Assembly (NCBI RefSeq): GCF_028621715.1
Contig: NZ_CP117466.1
Coordinates: forward strand, 315,001-379,000
Source of the DNA: Paracoccus marcusii
GTDB lineage: Bacteria; Pseudomonadota; Alphaproteobacteria; Rhodobacterales; Rhodobacteraceae
Length of the DNA stretch: 64,000 bases
Direction: 5' to 3'
In this document: one piece after another, positions 57,359-64,000 of the stretch
Layout of the letters: each line of letters opens with the position of its first letter
Numbering within the stretch: the first letter of the stretch is position 1
Notes under the pieces: model-generated
The model's database searches: none
What the model saw: the letters and a program-made list of their open reading frames with translations, nothing else
Told to the model about the DNA's origin: nothing
Program-made: the position numbers and the translations under genes

Positions 57359-58257
57359 GGGTATTCGGCCAGATCGGCCGCCGCTTCGGGGTCCATCGAC
57401 GGATCGAGCAGCGGGTCCAGAACGCCCAGGTCGCTGACGCCGCAGCCAAGGCGGGTCACGTGGCCCTCGGCCTCGACGGCCTGCGGGCTGCCGGGAAATC
57501 GGGCAGGAATCTCTGCCAGGTACAGGCAGGCGGCGGTCGCGTCACCCTGCGCCTCGATCACGCGAGCGATGCCCAGCAGGCTCTCGCCCGCCCGTGCGCC
57601 GTCCGGATCGGCGGCGAACCCCTCCAGCCAAGCGGCTGCAGCATCGCGCGGCTGGCCGGCCAGATCCAGCGCCTGACCGCGCAGGAACAGCGCCTCGGCG
57701 GTCAGGGGACCGCCGGCATGGGTTTCTGCAACATCGGCGAACATCTGCGCCGCACGGGCGTGATCGCCGGCGTCCATCGCGGCGCGGGCCGCGTCGAAAT
57801 CGGTCTGCTCGGCCGCGGTCGAGGCCGGCTGCCCCGCCCCGCCATCCGCCGGGGCCGAGGGCGCCAGCTGCGGGCTGAGCCCCGCCTGCGCCTGCGGCAC
57901 GGTCAGCGCCGACAGATCGCAGCCGGGTTCGGCCTCGCACAGGCGGAATTCCAGGTCGGACAGGCGCCGTTCGCTGTCGCCCGCGATCCGGTTGATGCGA
58001 TTCTGCAGCTGTTCAGCCTGGTTCGTCAGGCGCATCAGCTGCGCCTCCATCGCGTTCATGCGGTCGATGGCGCTGGCCCCGCCCGCCGCCTGGAACCCGG
58101 CGGCGCCCGACGCGACCAGTTCGCCCCGCAATCCCTGCAGCTGACTGCGCAGCTGCGTGACCTGCTGACGCATGTCGGCCAGCGTCGCGGCGTCGGGGGC
58201 GGCCTGAACAGGTGCCCCAAGCGTCAGGGCCAGGATCAGCGCGGGGATCAGCCGCAT
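57355..58257 (-). CDS. cpoB: Tol-Pal system protein CpoB/YbgF
   Basis: Periplasmic protein that coordinates Tol-Pal with peptidoglycan synthesis. The 300-residue precursor has a signal peptide (MRLIPALILALTLGAPVQA), an N-terminal coiled coil (about 28-95) and a C-terminal TPR-type region (AARAAMDAGDHARAAQMFAD, then two more repeats). The ATG is the second codon after a GTG; both overlap pal. Position last in tolQ-R-A-B-pal-ybgF is normal. Confidence 0.93.
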   Translation of the reverse strand: MRLIPALILALTLGAPVQAAPDAATLADMRQQVTQLRSQLQGLRGELVASGAAGFQAAGGASAIDRMNAMEAQLMRLTNQAEQLQNRINRIAGDSERRLSDLEFRLCEAEPGCDLSALTVPQAQAGLSPQLAPSAPADGGAGQPASTAAEQTDFDAARAAMDAGDHARAAQMFADVAETHAGGPLTAEALFLRGQALDLAGQPRDAAAAWLEGFAADPDGARAGESLLGIARVIEAQGDATAACLYLAEIPARFPGSPQAVEAEGHVTRLGCGVSDLGVLDPLLDPSMDPEAAADLAEYP

Positions 58258-58853
58258 CACATGCCTGCCCCGACGACGCCCCCGGCAGGGGCGGCGCTTG
58301 CCACGGGGGCCATCGCCACAGCGGGGGGTGCGGCTTCGGTCACGACGGTGACGGCACGGCGGTTCTGGGCATAGCAGCCCTCGTCCGAACAGGTCGCTGC
58401 GGGACGCTCCTTGCCGAAGGACAGCGTGCGGATGCGGCCCGGTGCCACGCCCTGCGCGACCAGGTATTCCTGCACCGCGCTGGCCCGCCGCGCGCCAAGC
58501 GCAAGGTTGTATTCGCGGGTGCCCGTCTCCTCGGCATGGCCCTGGACCACGGCGGTAAAGGCGGTGTGGCGCGTCAACCAGGCGGCCTGCGCCGCCAGGA
58601 TGGACCGCGCCTCGGGGGTCAGGGTCGTCTGGTCGGCGGGAAACAGGACCGTGTCACCGACCGTGCCGCGGAAATACTGGGCCGTCGCCTCGGCGCCCAG
58701 GACGCCGCCGGCCAGATCGCCCTGGAACACCGCGCCCCCGCCCGTGCTGGCATAGGGGTCGACCACGGGCGGCGCCACCGTCGGCGCGGGCTGGGCACAG
58801 GCCGCCAGCCCCAGAAGGGCGGCCAGCAGGACAGGCTTGGTCGCGGCGTTCAT
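58257..58853 (-). CDS. pal: peptidoglycan-associated lipoprotein Pal
   Basis: Outer-membrane lipoprotein of Tol-Pal. The 198-residue precursor has a lipobox LLGLAAC, a linker and an OmpA-like domain with VGDTVLFPADQTTL and EYNLALGARRASAVQEYL. The usual GHADERGTREYN reads here GHAEETGTREYN, replacing the Asp and Arg of the DER triplet; peptidoglycan binding might be altered. A C-terminal Ala/Pro-rich extension of about 25 residues is added. The second ATG is used for better spacing to AGGA. Confidence 0.92.
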   Translation of the reverse strand: MNAATKPVLLAALLGLAACAQPAPTVAPPVVDPYASTGGGAVFQGDLAGGVLGAEATAQYFRGTVGDTVLFPADQTTLTPEARSILAAQAAWLTRHTAFTAVVQGHAEETGTREYNLALGARRASAVQEYLVAQGVAPGRIRTLSFGKERPAATCSDEGCYAQNRRAVTVVTEAAPPAVAMAPVASAAPAGGVVGAGM

Positions 58854-58863
58854 CATCTCATCC

Positions 58864-60183
58864 TCATGGCAACAGGGGACCCCAGGACGGGTCCGAGGCG
58901 GCAAAGTCAAGATTCATCGGTCGCATGTTGCGCCCGGTGATGTCCACCGAATGCAGACGCGGCTGGCCGTTTCCGCCGGGGGTGGCGCGCGTGAACATCA
59001 CCACCCGACCGTTCGGGGCCCAGGTCGGGCCTTCGTCCAGGAAGCTTTCGGTCAGCATGCGCTCGGACGATCCGTCGGTGCGCATGGTGCCGATGTGAAA
59101 GCGTTCGCCGATCTGCTTGGTGAACGCGATCAGGTCCCCCTTGGGCGACCAGGTGGGCGTGCCGTAACGCCCGTCGCCAAAGCTGATGCGCGACGGCTCG
59201 GCCCCGTCCAGCCCCATGATGTACAGCTGCGGCGCGCCGGACCGGTCGCTTTCGAACACGATGCGCTGCCCGTCCGGGCTGAACCCCGGAGAGGTGTCGA
59301 TGGCCGGCGAATTGGTCAGCGCGCGTTGGGCGCCGGTGGCCACGTCCATCAGCCAGATGTCGGTATTGCCGCCCTGTTCGCGCGAATAGGCGACCCACCG
59401 CCCGTCCGGGCTGAAGGTCGGCGCAAAAGCCATCGTGCTGGCATCGCGAGTCAGCGGCCGGGCGCTGACGGTCGCCACGTCCATCAGCTGGATCTGGGGA
59501 AAGCCGCTGTCATAGCTGGTGAACAGCAGGCGGCGCCCGTCGGGCGAGAATTTCGGCGCCAGCACCAGGGACGAGCTGTCGGTCATCCACAGGATGTTCG
59601 CGCCGTCGTAATCCATCACGCCGATCCGCTTGATCCGCGCGCTTTTGGGGCCGGTTTCCTGGACGAAGGCCACGCGGCTGTCGAAATAGGGCTTTTCGCC
59701 GGTCAACCGGGCATAGATCTGGTCGGCGATCTTGTGGGCCGCGCGGCGCCAGTCGGCGGCGCGGGCGTCGAACTGCATCCCGTCGCCCTGCGGCTGGCCC
59801 GACACGACGTCGAACAGCCGAAAGCCCACGCTGATGTTGTCGCCCATCTGCCGCACCTCGGCCGAGACCAGCGCCTGCGCGTTCACCGCCCGCCAGTCGT
59901 CATAGCTGACGGCCTCGGTAAAGCTGGCGGGGCGGGCGACATGCGTCTCGACGGGGATCTCGCTGAACAGGCCGGTGCCGGTCAGGTCGTCCGCCACGAC
60001 CTGACGGATGCGGGCCGCGATCTCGGCATCGCCGTGAAAGGCCGGAATGGCGATCGACATCGGCTCTATCACGCCGTCGGTGATCTCGATGCGAAGGGGG
60101 GTGTCCTGCGCCAACACGGGCCCTGCCGGCAGCAACGCTGCGGCCAGCAGGAAGGCAGGGGCAAGGATCAATCTGCGGAACAT
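58864..60183 (-). CDS. tolB: Tol-Pal system protein TolB
   Basis: Periplasmic beta-propeller that links Pal and TolA. The 439-residue precursor has a signal peptide (MFRRLILAPAFLLAAALL, cleavage near VLAQ), an N-terminal domain with IAIPAFHGD and a six-bladed propeller with repeated SPDGR motifs (KFSPDGRRLLFTSY, TFSPDGRWVAYSR, GFSPDGQRIVFESDR). Length is normal. It follows tolA by 54 bp. Confidence 0.96.
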   Translation of the reverse strand: MFRRLILAPAFLLAAALLPAGPVLAQDTPLRIEITDGVIEPMSIAIPAFHGDAEIAARIRQVVADDLTGTGLFSEIPVETHVARPASFTEAVSYDDWRAVNAQALVSAEVRQMGDNISVGFRLFDVVSGQPQGDGMQFDARAADWRRAAHKIADQIYARLTGEKPYFDSRVAFVQETGPKSARIKRIGVMDYDGANILWMTDSSSLVLAPKFSPDGRRLLFTSYDSGFPQIQLMDVATVSARPLTRDASTMAFAPTFSPDGRWVAYSREQGGNTDIWLMDVATGAQRALTNSPAIDTSPGFSPDGQRIVFESDRSGAPQLYIMGLDGAEPSRISFGDGRYGTPTWSPKGDLIAFTKQIGERFHIGTMRTDGSSERMLTESFLDEGPTWAPNGRVVMFTRATPGGNGQPRLHSVDITGRNMRPMNLDFAASDPSWGPLLP

Positions 60184-60237
60184 GGCGTCATCACTACCTT
60201 TTTTCGGCGAACAGCGGAAGGTGGCCCCGCCGGTCAG

Positions 60238-62175
60238 TCATTGGAACGCGACGCCGTCGGGGCGGAAGTCCACCACGACATCGCGCCAGCGTCCGTATTT
60301 CGATGCGGGCAGATCGAACCCGGCGCGTCCGCACATCAGGATGGCGCGGCGCGCGACCTCGAACCCCTGCTGGGCTGCGGATTCGCTGCCGCCCTGATAG
60401 CCGGCGATGCGCATGCTGTTCTGGTCGGGCACCCCGTCCGGCGACAGCGTGAACCCGACAGAGACGGTCATCTGCGACGCCTCGACCGACAGCGCGCCCA
60501 GGTTCCAGCAGTCCTGGATCGCAAAGCGCAGCCCGTCGCGTTCCGACAGCGTCAGCGGGTCGCCCAAAGGCAGGCCCTGGGCCGCATCGGGCAGGGGCGT
60601 CGCCTGGATCGGGCTGGGGGTCAGCTGCATCATATCGGCCGGCGGGCCCGAGGGGTCGTTCGCCGGATCCGCCGCGGCCCCGGTCCCCGCCATGGCCCCC
60701 GCCAGCGCGGCGGCCAGCGGGTCCAGCCCGGCCGAGGCGCCGCTGCCGCCCTCGATGGTCTGCGACGGGCTGCCGGCCGTGTCGGAGCCAGAGGCGGCGT
60801 CCTGCCCCCCTGCCCCGCCCTGCGCATCGCGCAGCGCGTCCTCCAGCGCCTGCCGATCCGCCGCCTCGCGCGCGGCCTGTTCGGCAGCGGCCTGACGCTC
60901 GGCCTCGGCTTGGCGCTCTGCCTCTGCGGCGGCTTCGGCGGCGGCACGGCGCTCTTCCTCGGCCTCTGCGGCAGCGCGGCGTTCCGCCTCCGCGGCGGCC
61001 TGGCGCTCTGCTTCTTCGGCCTGGCGTGCGGCTTCGGCGCGACGTTCTTCCTCGGCCGCTGCAGCGGCGCGGCGCTCCTCCTCCGCCTCTGCGGCAGCAC
61101 GGCGCTCCGCCTCCTCAGCGGCCAGGCGCTCGGCCTCCGCGGCCTGACGTGCGGCTTCGGCGCGGCGCTCCTCCTCGGCCGCGGCCTCTGCGGCGGCACG
61201 ACGCGCCTCTTCCGCTTCGGCCGCGGCGCGGCGTTCGGCCTCTGCGGCGGCGGCGTCGGCTGCCTGCCGTTCCTCCTCCGCAGCCTGGCGCGCGGCTTCC
61301 GCGCGGCGCTCTTCCGCGGCCTCTGCCGCTGCGCGCCGTTCCTGCTCCGCCTCTGCCGCGGCCTGACGTTCGGCTTCCGCGGCAGCGTCCGCCGCGGCCT
61401 GGCGCTCGCGTTCGGCGGCGGCTTGGCGGTCTGCCTCGGCGGCAGCCTGGCGTTCCGCCTCGGCTGCGGCTTCGGCGGCCGCATCGGCTGTGGCCTGACG
61501 CGCGGCGGCGGCAGCCGCGTCCGCGGCCGCCTGACGCGCAGCCTCGGCCGCAGCCGCCTCTGCCACGCGGCGGTTGAAGGATTCGACCAGGTCGGCCGGC
61601 CGGTCCTCGGGGCGGCGCGAGGCGTCAAGCGCCAGCGCCGATCGCGGGGCGACCGGAACGGCCGCGGCGTCGGGCGTCGGCAGCGCCGGGCGGTTAGGCT
61701 GGGCCTCTGCCACGGGGGCCGGGGGGGTGTCCGGGACCTGCGGGGCGGTCTCGGCGCCGTCGGTCTGGTTCGGGCGCGGCGCGGGCAGATCGGTCGCGAC
61801 CTCGACCGGGGCGGCGGGCGCGAAATCGCTGAGGTCGGGCACGGATTCGGCCGTATCGGGCTGTTCCAGCGCCGCGGCCTGCCCCGATTGCGGGGGGATC
61901 GCATCGACGGGCCGCGCCGCACCGTCCTCGGCCGGGTCGACGGGGTCGGGCAAGGTGGCCACCGCGGTCGAATCGGCACCCACCGGCCCCGCCCCGCGGG
62001 CGGCGGCGGCCATCGCCTCGAACTCGGCGCCGCTGATGGTCGAGACCTGGGTCGTGCGCACCATCGGGCTGGGCTGCGGACGAAACAGCGCCCCGCCCAG
62101 GATCGCCCACAGGATCAGAGAGCCGTGCGCGACCCCCGAGACCCAGTAACCGATGCGCCCTTCGCGTTCGTCCAT
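60238..62175 (-). CDS. tolA: Tol-Pal system protein TolA
   Basis: Inner-membrane protein that spans the periplasm and couples TolQR force to TolB-Pal. The 645-residue product has one N-terminal helix (IGYWVSGVAHGSLILWAILG), an acidic/Pro-rich domain (about 40-200), a very long Ala/Glu/Arg helix of repeats such as AEAERQAAAEAEEERR (about 205-430), and a C-terminal TonB/TolA-like domain with LSPDGVPDQNSM. It is about 50 per cent longer than E. coli TolA (421). It lies 3 bp after tolR. Confidence 0.93.
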   Translation of the reverse strand: MDEREGRIGYWVSGVAHGSLILWAILGGALFRPQPSPMVRTTQVSTISGAEFEAMAAAARGAGPVGADSTAVATLPDPVDPAEDGAARPVDAIPPQSGQAAALEQPDTAESVPDLSDFAPAAPVEVATDLPAPRPNQTDGAETAPQVPDTPPAPVAEAQPNRPALPTPDAAAVPVAPRSALALDASRRPEDRPADLVESFNRRVAEAAAAEAARQAAADAAAAAARQATADAAAEAAAEAERQAAAEADRQAAAERERQAAADAAAEAERQAAAEAEQERRAAAEAAEERRAEAARQAAEEERQAADAAAAEAERRAAAEAEEARRAAAEAAAEEERRAEAARQAAEAERLAAEEAERRAAAEAEEERRAAAAAEEERRAEAARQAEEAERQAAAEAERRAAAEAEEERRAAAEAAAEAERQAEAERQAAAEQAAREAADRQALEDALRDAQGGAGGQDAASGSDTAGSPSQTIEGGSGASAGLDPLAAALAGAMAGTGAAADPANDPSGPPADMMQLTPSPIQATPLPDAAQGLPLGDPLTLSERDGLRFAIQDCWNLGALSVEASQMTVSVGFTLSPDGVPDQNSMRIAGYQGGSESAAQQGFEVARRAILMCGRAGFDLPASKYGRWRDVVVDFRPDGVAFQ

Positions 62176-62178
62176 GGT

Positions 62179-62628
62179 TCAGCCGTCCATCCGCGGTCCG
62201 CCGGTCTCGGTGACCAGCACGATGTCGGTGATGCCCGCCGCGTTCAACGCGCCCATGATCTGGACCACGCGGGCATAGGGGATGGTGCCGTCGGCACGCA
62301 GGAACACCCGGCCCGACTGCCGTTCCGCCAGGATCGTGCGCAGCGTCGTCACGACCTGCTCGTCCGCCACCGGCTGGTCCATGATCGTCAGCGACCCCTC
62401 GACCGGGATCGACACCATCAACGGCTCCTCGTCCTCGTTGGGGACGGCGTTGGCGGCGGTTTCGGGCAGGTTCAGCGGAACGCCCGCCGTCATCAGCGGC
62501 GCCGCGACCATGAAGATGATCAGCAGCACCAGCATCACGTCCACGAAGGGCGTGACGTTGATCTCGGACATCGGCAGGTTGCGCCGACGGCCCTTGCTGC
62601 GGACGCGCTTGACGACCCCGGATGCCAT
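62179..62628 (-). CDS. tolR: Tol-Pal system protein TolR
   Basis: Proton-channel partner of TolQ. The 149-residue product has one helix (VTPFVDVMLVLLIIFMVAAP) with the conserved Asp in PFVDVMLVLL, then a periplasmic domain with VSIPVEGSLTIMDQPV. The start MASGVVKRV is 1 nt after the tolQ stop. Upstream in-frame codons overlap tolQ in another frame and are rejected. Confidence 0.95.
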   Translation of the reverse strand: MASGVVKRVRSKGRRRNLPMSEINVTPFVDVMLVLLIIFMVAAPLMTAGVPLNLPETAANAVPNEDEEPLMVSIPVEGSLTIMDQPVADEQVVTTLRTILAERQSGRVFLRADGTIPYARVVQIMGALNAAGITDIVLVTETGGPRMDG

Positions 62629-62629
62629 G

Positions 62630-63322
62630 TCAGGCCTCGTCCATCTGACGCGACAGAAGCGTCGAGAACTCGTCCGAGAACGCCTCCCATCCGCCGGTGA
62701 TGCGTTCCGCATCGCCCGACAGCTTGTTGTAGAAGACGACGGCCGGGATGGCTGCGACCAGGCCCAGAGCGGTCGCCAGCAGGGCCTCGGCGATGCCCGG
62801 CGCCACGACGGCCAGACTGGTATCCTGGGTCAGGGCGATGCCCTCGAATGCGGACTTGATGCCCCACACGGTGCCGAACAGGCCGATGAAGGGCGCGGTC
62901 GACCCCACGGTCGCCAGGAAGGACAGGCCGCGGAACAGGCGCTGTTCCTCGCGCTGGATGGCCACGTTCATGGCCCGATCGATGCGCCCGATGCCGCCCG
63001 CGATCAGCCGCCCGTCATCGCGGTGGCTGCGGCGCCATTCGGTCATGCCCGCGGAAAAGATCCGTTCCGACGGCCCCTTGGGACGGTCGCCAAGCCGGTC
63101 ATAAAGATCGTCCAAGGGCTCTCCGGACCAGAAGGCGCGGTCAAAGCGGGCGGCCTCCTTGCGCGCCTGCGCAAAGGTCAGGAACTTCTGCACGATGATC
63201 GCCCACGACCAGAACGAGGCCGCGATCAGCATGATCATCACCACCTGCACCGTCAGCGAGGATCGCCAGAACAAAGCCACGGCCGAAAAGTCGATGGCCT
63301 CGGCGGCCTGAATGGGTTCCAT
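62630..63322 (-). CDS. tolQ: Tol-Pal system protein TolQ
   Basis: Inner-membrane motor subunit. The 230-residue product has three helices (about 22-45, 130-155, 165-195); the last two contain ATVGSTAPFIGLFGTVWGIK and GIAEALLATALGLVAAIPAVV, the MotA/TolQ/ExbB signature with conserved Thr. Length is normal. It follows ybgC after 167 bp, in which a 10-bp inverted repeat is found. Confidence 0.96.
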   Translation of the reverse strand: MEPIQAAEAIDFSAVALFWRSSLTVQVVMIMLIAASFWSWAIIVQKFLTFAQARKEAARFDRAFWSGEPLDDLYDRLGDRPKGPSERIFSAGMTEWRRSHRDDGRLIAGGIGRIDRAMNVAIQREEQRLFRGLSFLATVGSTAPFIGLFGTVWGIKSAFEGIALTQDTSLAVVAPGIAEALLATALGLVAAIPAVVFYNKLSGDAERITGGWEAFSDEFSTLLSRQMDEA

Positions 63323-63415
63323 GGTCTATTGCCTCATCATCAGGGGCCGCAACTGCCCCCTGGCAGCCCGGCGTTGCGGCCTGTTACCCTGTAATTGCCA
63401 CGGGTTTCAGCCCCC

Positions 63416-63465
63416 GCGGCAACACAATGGCGTCAATTTTCATCAACCTGCGTCCGTGTTGCCGC
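63416..63465. promoter_or_regulatory. 10-bp inverted repeat upstream of tolQ
   Basis: GCGGCAACAC and GTGTTGCCGC are perfect complementary arms separated by 30 nt, centred in the ybgC-tolQ gap about 118 bp upstream of tolQ. On the minus strand the loop contains TTGATG and TTGACG, promoter-like hexamers. The gap also has a direct repeat: GCCACGGGTTTCAGCCC (from 63397) and GCCACGGGTTCAGCCC (from 63481), the second spanning the ybgC stop. Confidence 0.4.
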
Positions 63466-63489
63466 ATCCGCGCGGCAGAGGCCACGGGT

Positions 63490-63885
63490 TCAGCCCTCCG
63501 GCAGCGCCCGCGACAGGGCGGCGGGCAGGCGCACGGGGCGTCCCCGCCCGTCCAGGCTGACGATCGTCACCCGCGCCGAAAACAGCACCTCATCGCCGCG
63601 CAGCACCTGCTGGTCGACCACGATCCGCGCGGCCGTGGCGTGCGACAGGTCGGTGACCACGGTCAGCAGGTCGTCGAAGCGCGCGGGGCGCAGATAGTCG
63701 GCCTCGATATGGCGGACGGCGAAGACATGGCCCGACGTCTCCTTCATGCGCATCTGGTCGATGCCGGTGGCGCGCATCCATTCGGACCGCCCCCGCTCGA
63801 TGTATTTCAGATAGTTTGCATAATAGACGATCCCGGCCAGGTCGGTGTCTTCGTAATAGACGCGCAATGTCAGGTGATGGCTCAT
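63490..63885 (-). CDS. ybgC: Tol-Pal-associated acyl-CoA thioesterase YbgC
   Basis: Hotdog-fold thioesterase found at the head of tol clusters. The 131-residue product has VYYEDTDLAGIVYYANYLKY with the catalytic Asp in the EDTDxxGxVYYxNY motif, and RHIEADYLRPARFDD. Length is normal. The start MSHHLTLRVYYED is preferred to a further 12 codons upstream, which overlap the ruvB end region. It lies 36 bp after ruvB. Confidence 0.94.
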   Translation of the reverse strand: MSHHLTLRVYYEDTDLAGIVYYANYLKYIERGRSEWMRATGIDQMRMKETSGHVFAVRHIEADYLRPARFDDLLTVVTDLSHATAARIVVDQQVLRGDEVLFSARVTIVSLDGRGRPVRLPAALSRALPEG

Positions 63886-63921
63886 GGGGGCCAAAATACG
63901 CGCGATCGGTCCCGTCCGCAA

Positions 63922-64000
63922 TCAGACGTCGAACAGCGTCGCCTGACCGGTGGGGACCGGCATGTCCAGGCCCAGATGGCGCCAGGCCCCCTGGGTCAGC
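63922..64000 (-). CDS. ruvB: Holliday junction helicase RuvB, C-terminal end
   Basis: Only the last 25 codons are inside the window, ending LFDV-stop. The visible peptide LTQGAWRHLGLDMPVP resembles the conserved tail of RuvB (RGRxLTxxAxxHLGL), the winged-helix DNA-binding domain. RuvABC genes upstream of ybgC-tolQRAB are a familiar order in alphaproteobacteria, supporting the call. Confidence 0.7.
   Translation of the reverse strand, partial: LTQGAWRHLGLDMPVPTGQATLFDV

Noticed and set aside
58837..62700. Very long plus-strand open frame opposite pal, tolB, tolA and tolR
   Set aside because: It is antisense to four well-supported Tol genes and is explained by GC-rich third positions and the TolA repeats.

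Overview
The window reads as a contiguous piece of chromosome from a GC-rich alphaproteobacterium of the Rhodobacteraceae, most likely Paracoccus or a close relative. The inference rests on the cytochrome aa3 subunit II (ctaC), which looks very close to that of Paracoccus denitrificans as I remember it, the ccr/ecm pair of the ethylmalonyl-CoA pathway, a pyruvate dehydrogenase E1-beta carrying its own lipoyl domain, and a DUF1127 gene followed by 'cuckoo'-type small RNAs. Most genes are tightly packed, often with 1- or 4-nt start/stop overlaps. I see no phage, insertion sequence, CRISPR array, tRNA or rRNA.

Layout. 1-9.25 kb: end of an enoyl-CoA hydratase gene, then the first part of the division/cell-wall (dcw) cluster on the minus strand (mraZ-rsmH-ftsL-ftsI-murE-murF-mraY-murD), which stops after murD. 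9.25-9.88 kb: a long dcw leader with four MraZ-box-like repeats, an internal intrinsic terminator (UpsM-like sRNA candidate) and two hairpins next to mraZ. 9.9-11 kb: Mrp/ApbC. 11.2-12.1 kb: a DUF1127 gene and a tandem array of twelve stem-loops, ten with the identical loop 12-mer CTCCTCCTCCCT, read as six cuckoo/CcsR-type sRNAs. 12.1-17.4 kb: DUF2945, rlmJ, ftsB and pdhA-pdhB-pdhC. 17.4-20.8 kb: mipZ, an EamA transporter, a LysR regulator and azoR. 20.9-26.2 kb: a TonB-like gene broken by an amber codon, then ffh-GNAT-chorismate mutase-rpsP-rimM-trmD-rplS-rpmE.

26.2-35.3 kb: an acyltransferase, divergent ecm and ccr with palindromes between them, a small conserved-looking protein, a RecD-like helicase, EcsC, a GNAT, a flavin reductase and apt. 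35.3-44.2 kb (minus): FAD oxidase, rimJ, M16 peptidase, thrC, SURF1 and the cox genes ctaC-ctaB-small ORF-ctaG-ctaE. 44.4-51.9 kb (plus): tldD, dprA, topA, the CoA-transferase pair scoA-scoB and an unknown protein. 51.9-54.2 kb: folD, a second chorismate mutase, ohrR and ohr. 54.2-64 kb (minus): ftsH, tilS and the complete Tol-Pal system (ybgC-tolQ-tolR-tolA-tolB-pal-cpoB), preceded by the 3' end of ruvB.

How the parts fit: the window combines envelope growth and division (dcw, ftsB, mipZ, Tol-Pal, ftsH), central carbon metabolism (PDH, ethylmalonyl-CoA pathway, CoA transferase), aaa-oxidase biogenesis and translation. The most unusual element is the expanded anti-Shine-Dalgarno RNA array. 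In Rhodobacter sphaeroides the related CcsR RNAs are stress-induced, matured with the help of a DUF1127 protein, and lower pyruvate dehydrogenase expression; here the array lies about 1.5 kb upstream of the pdh genes.
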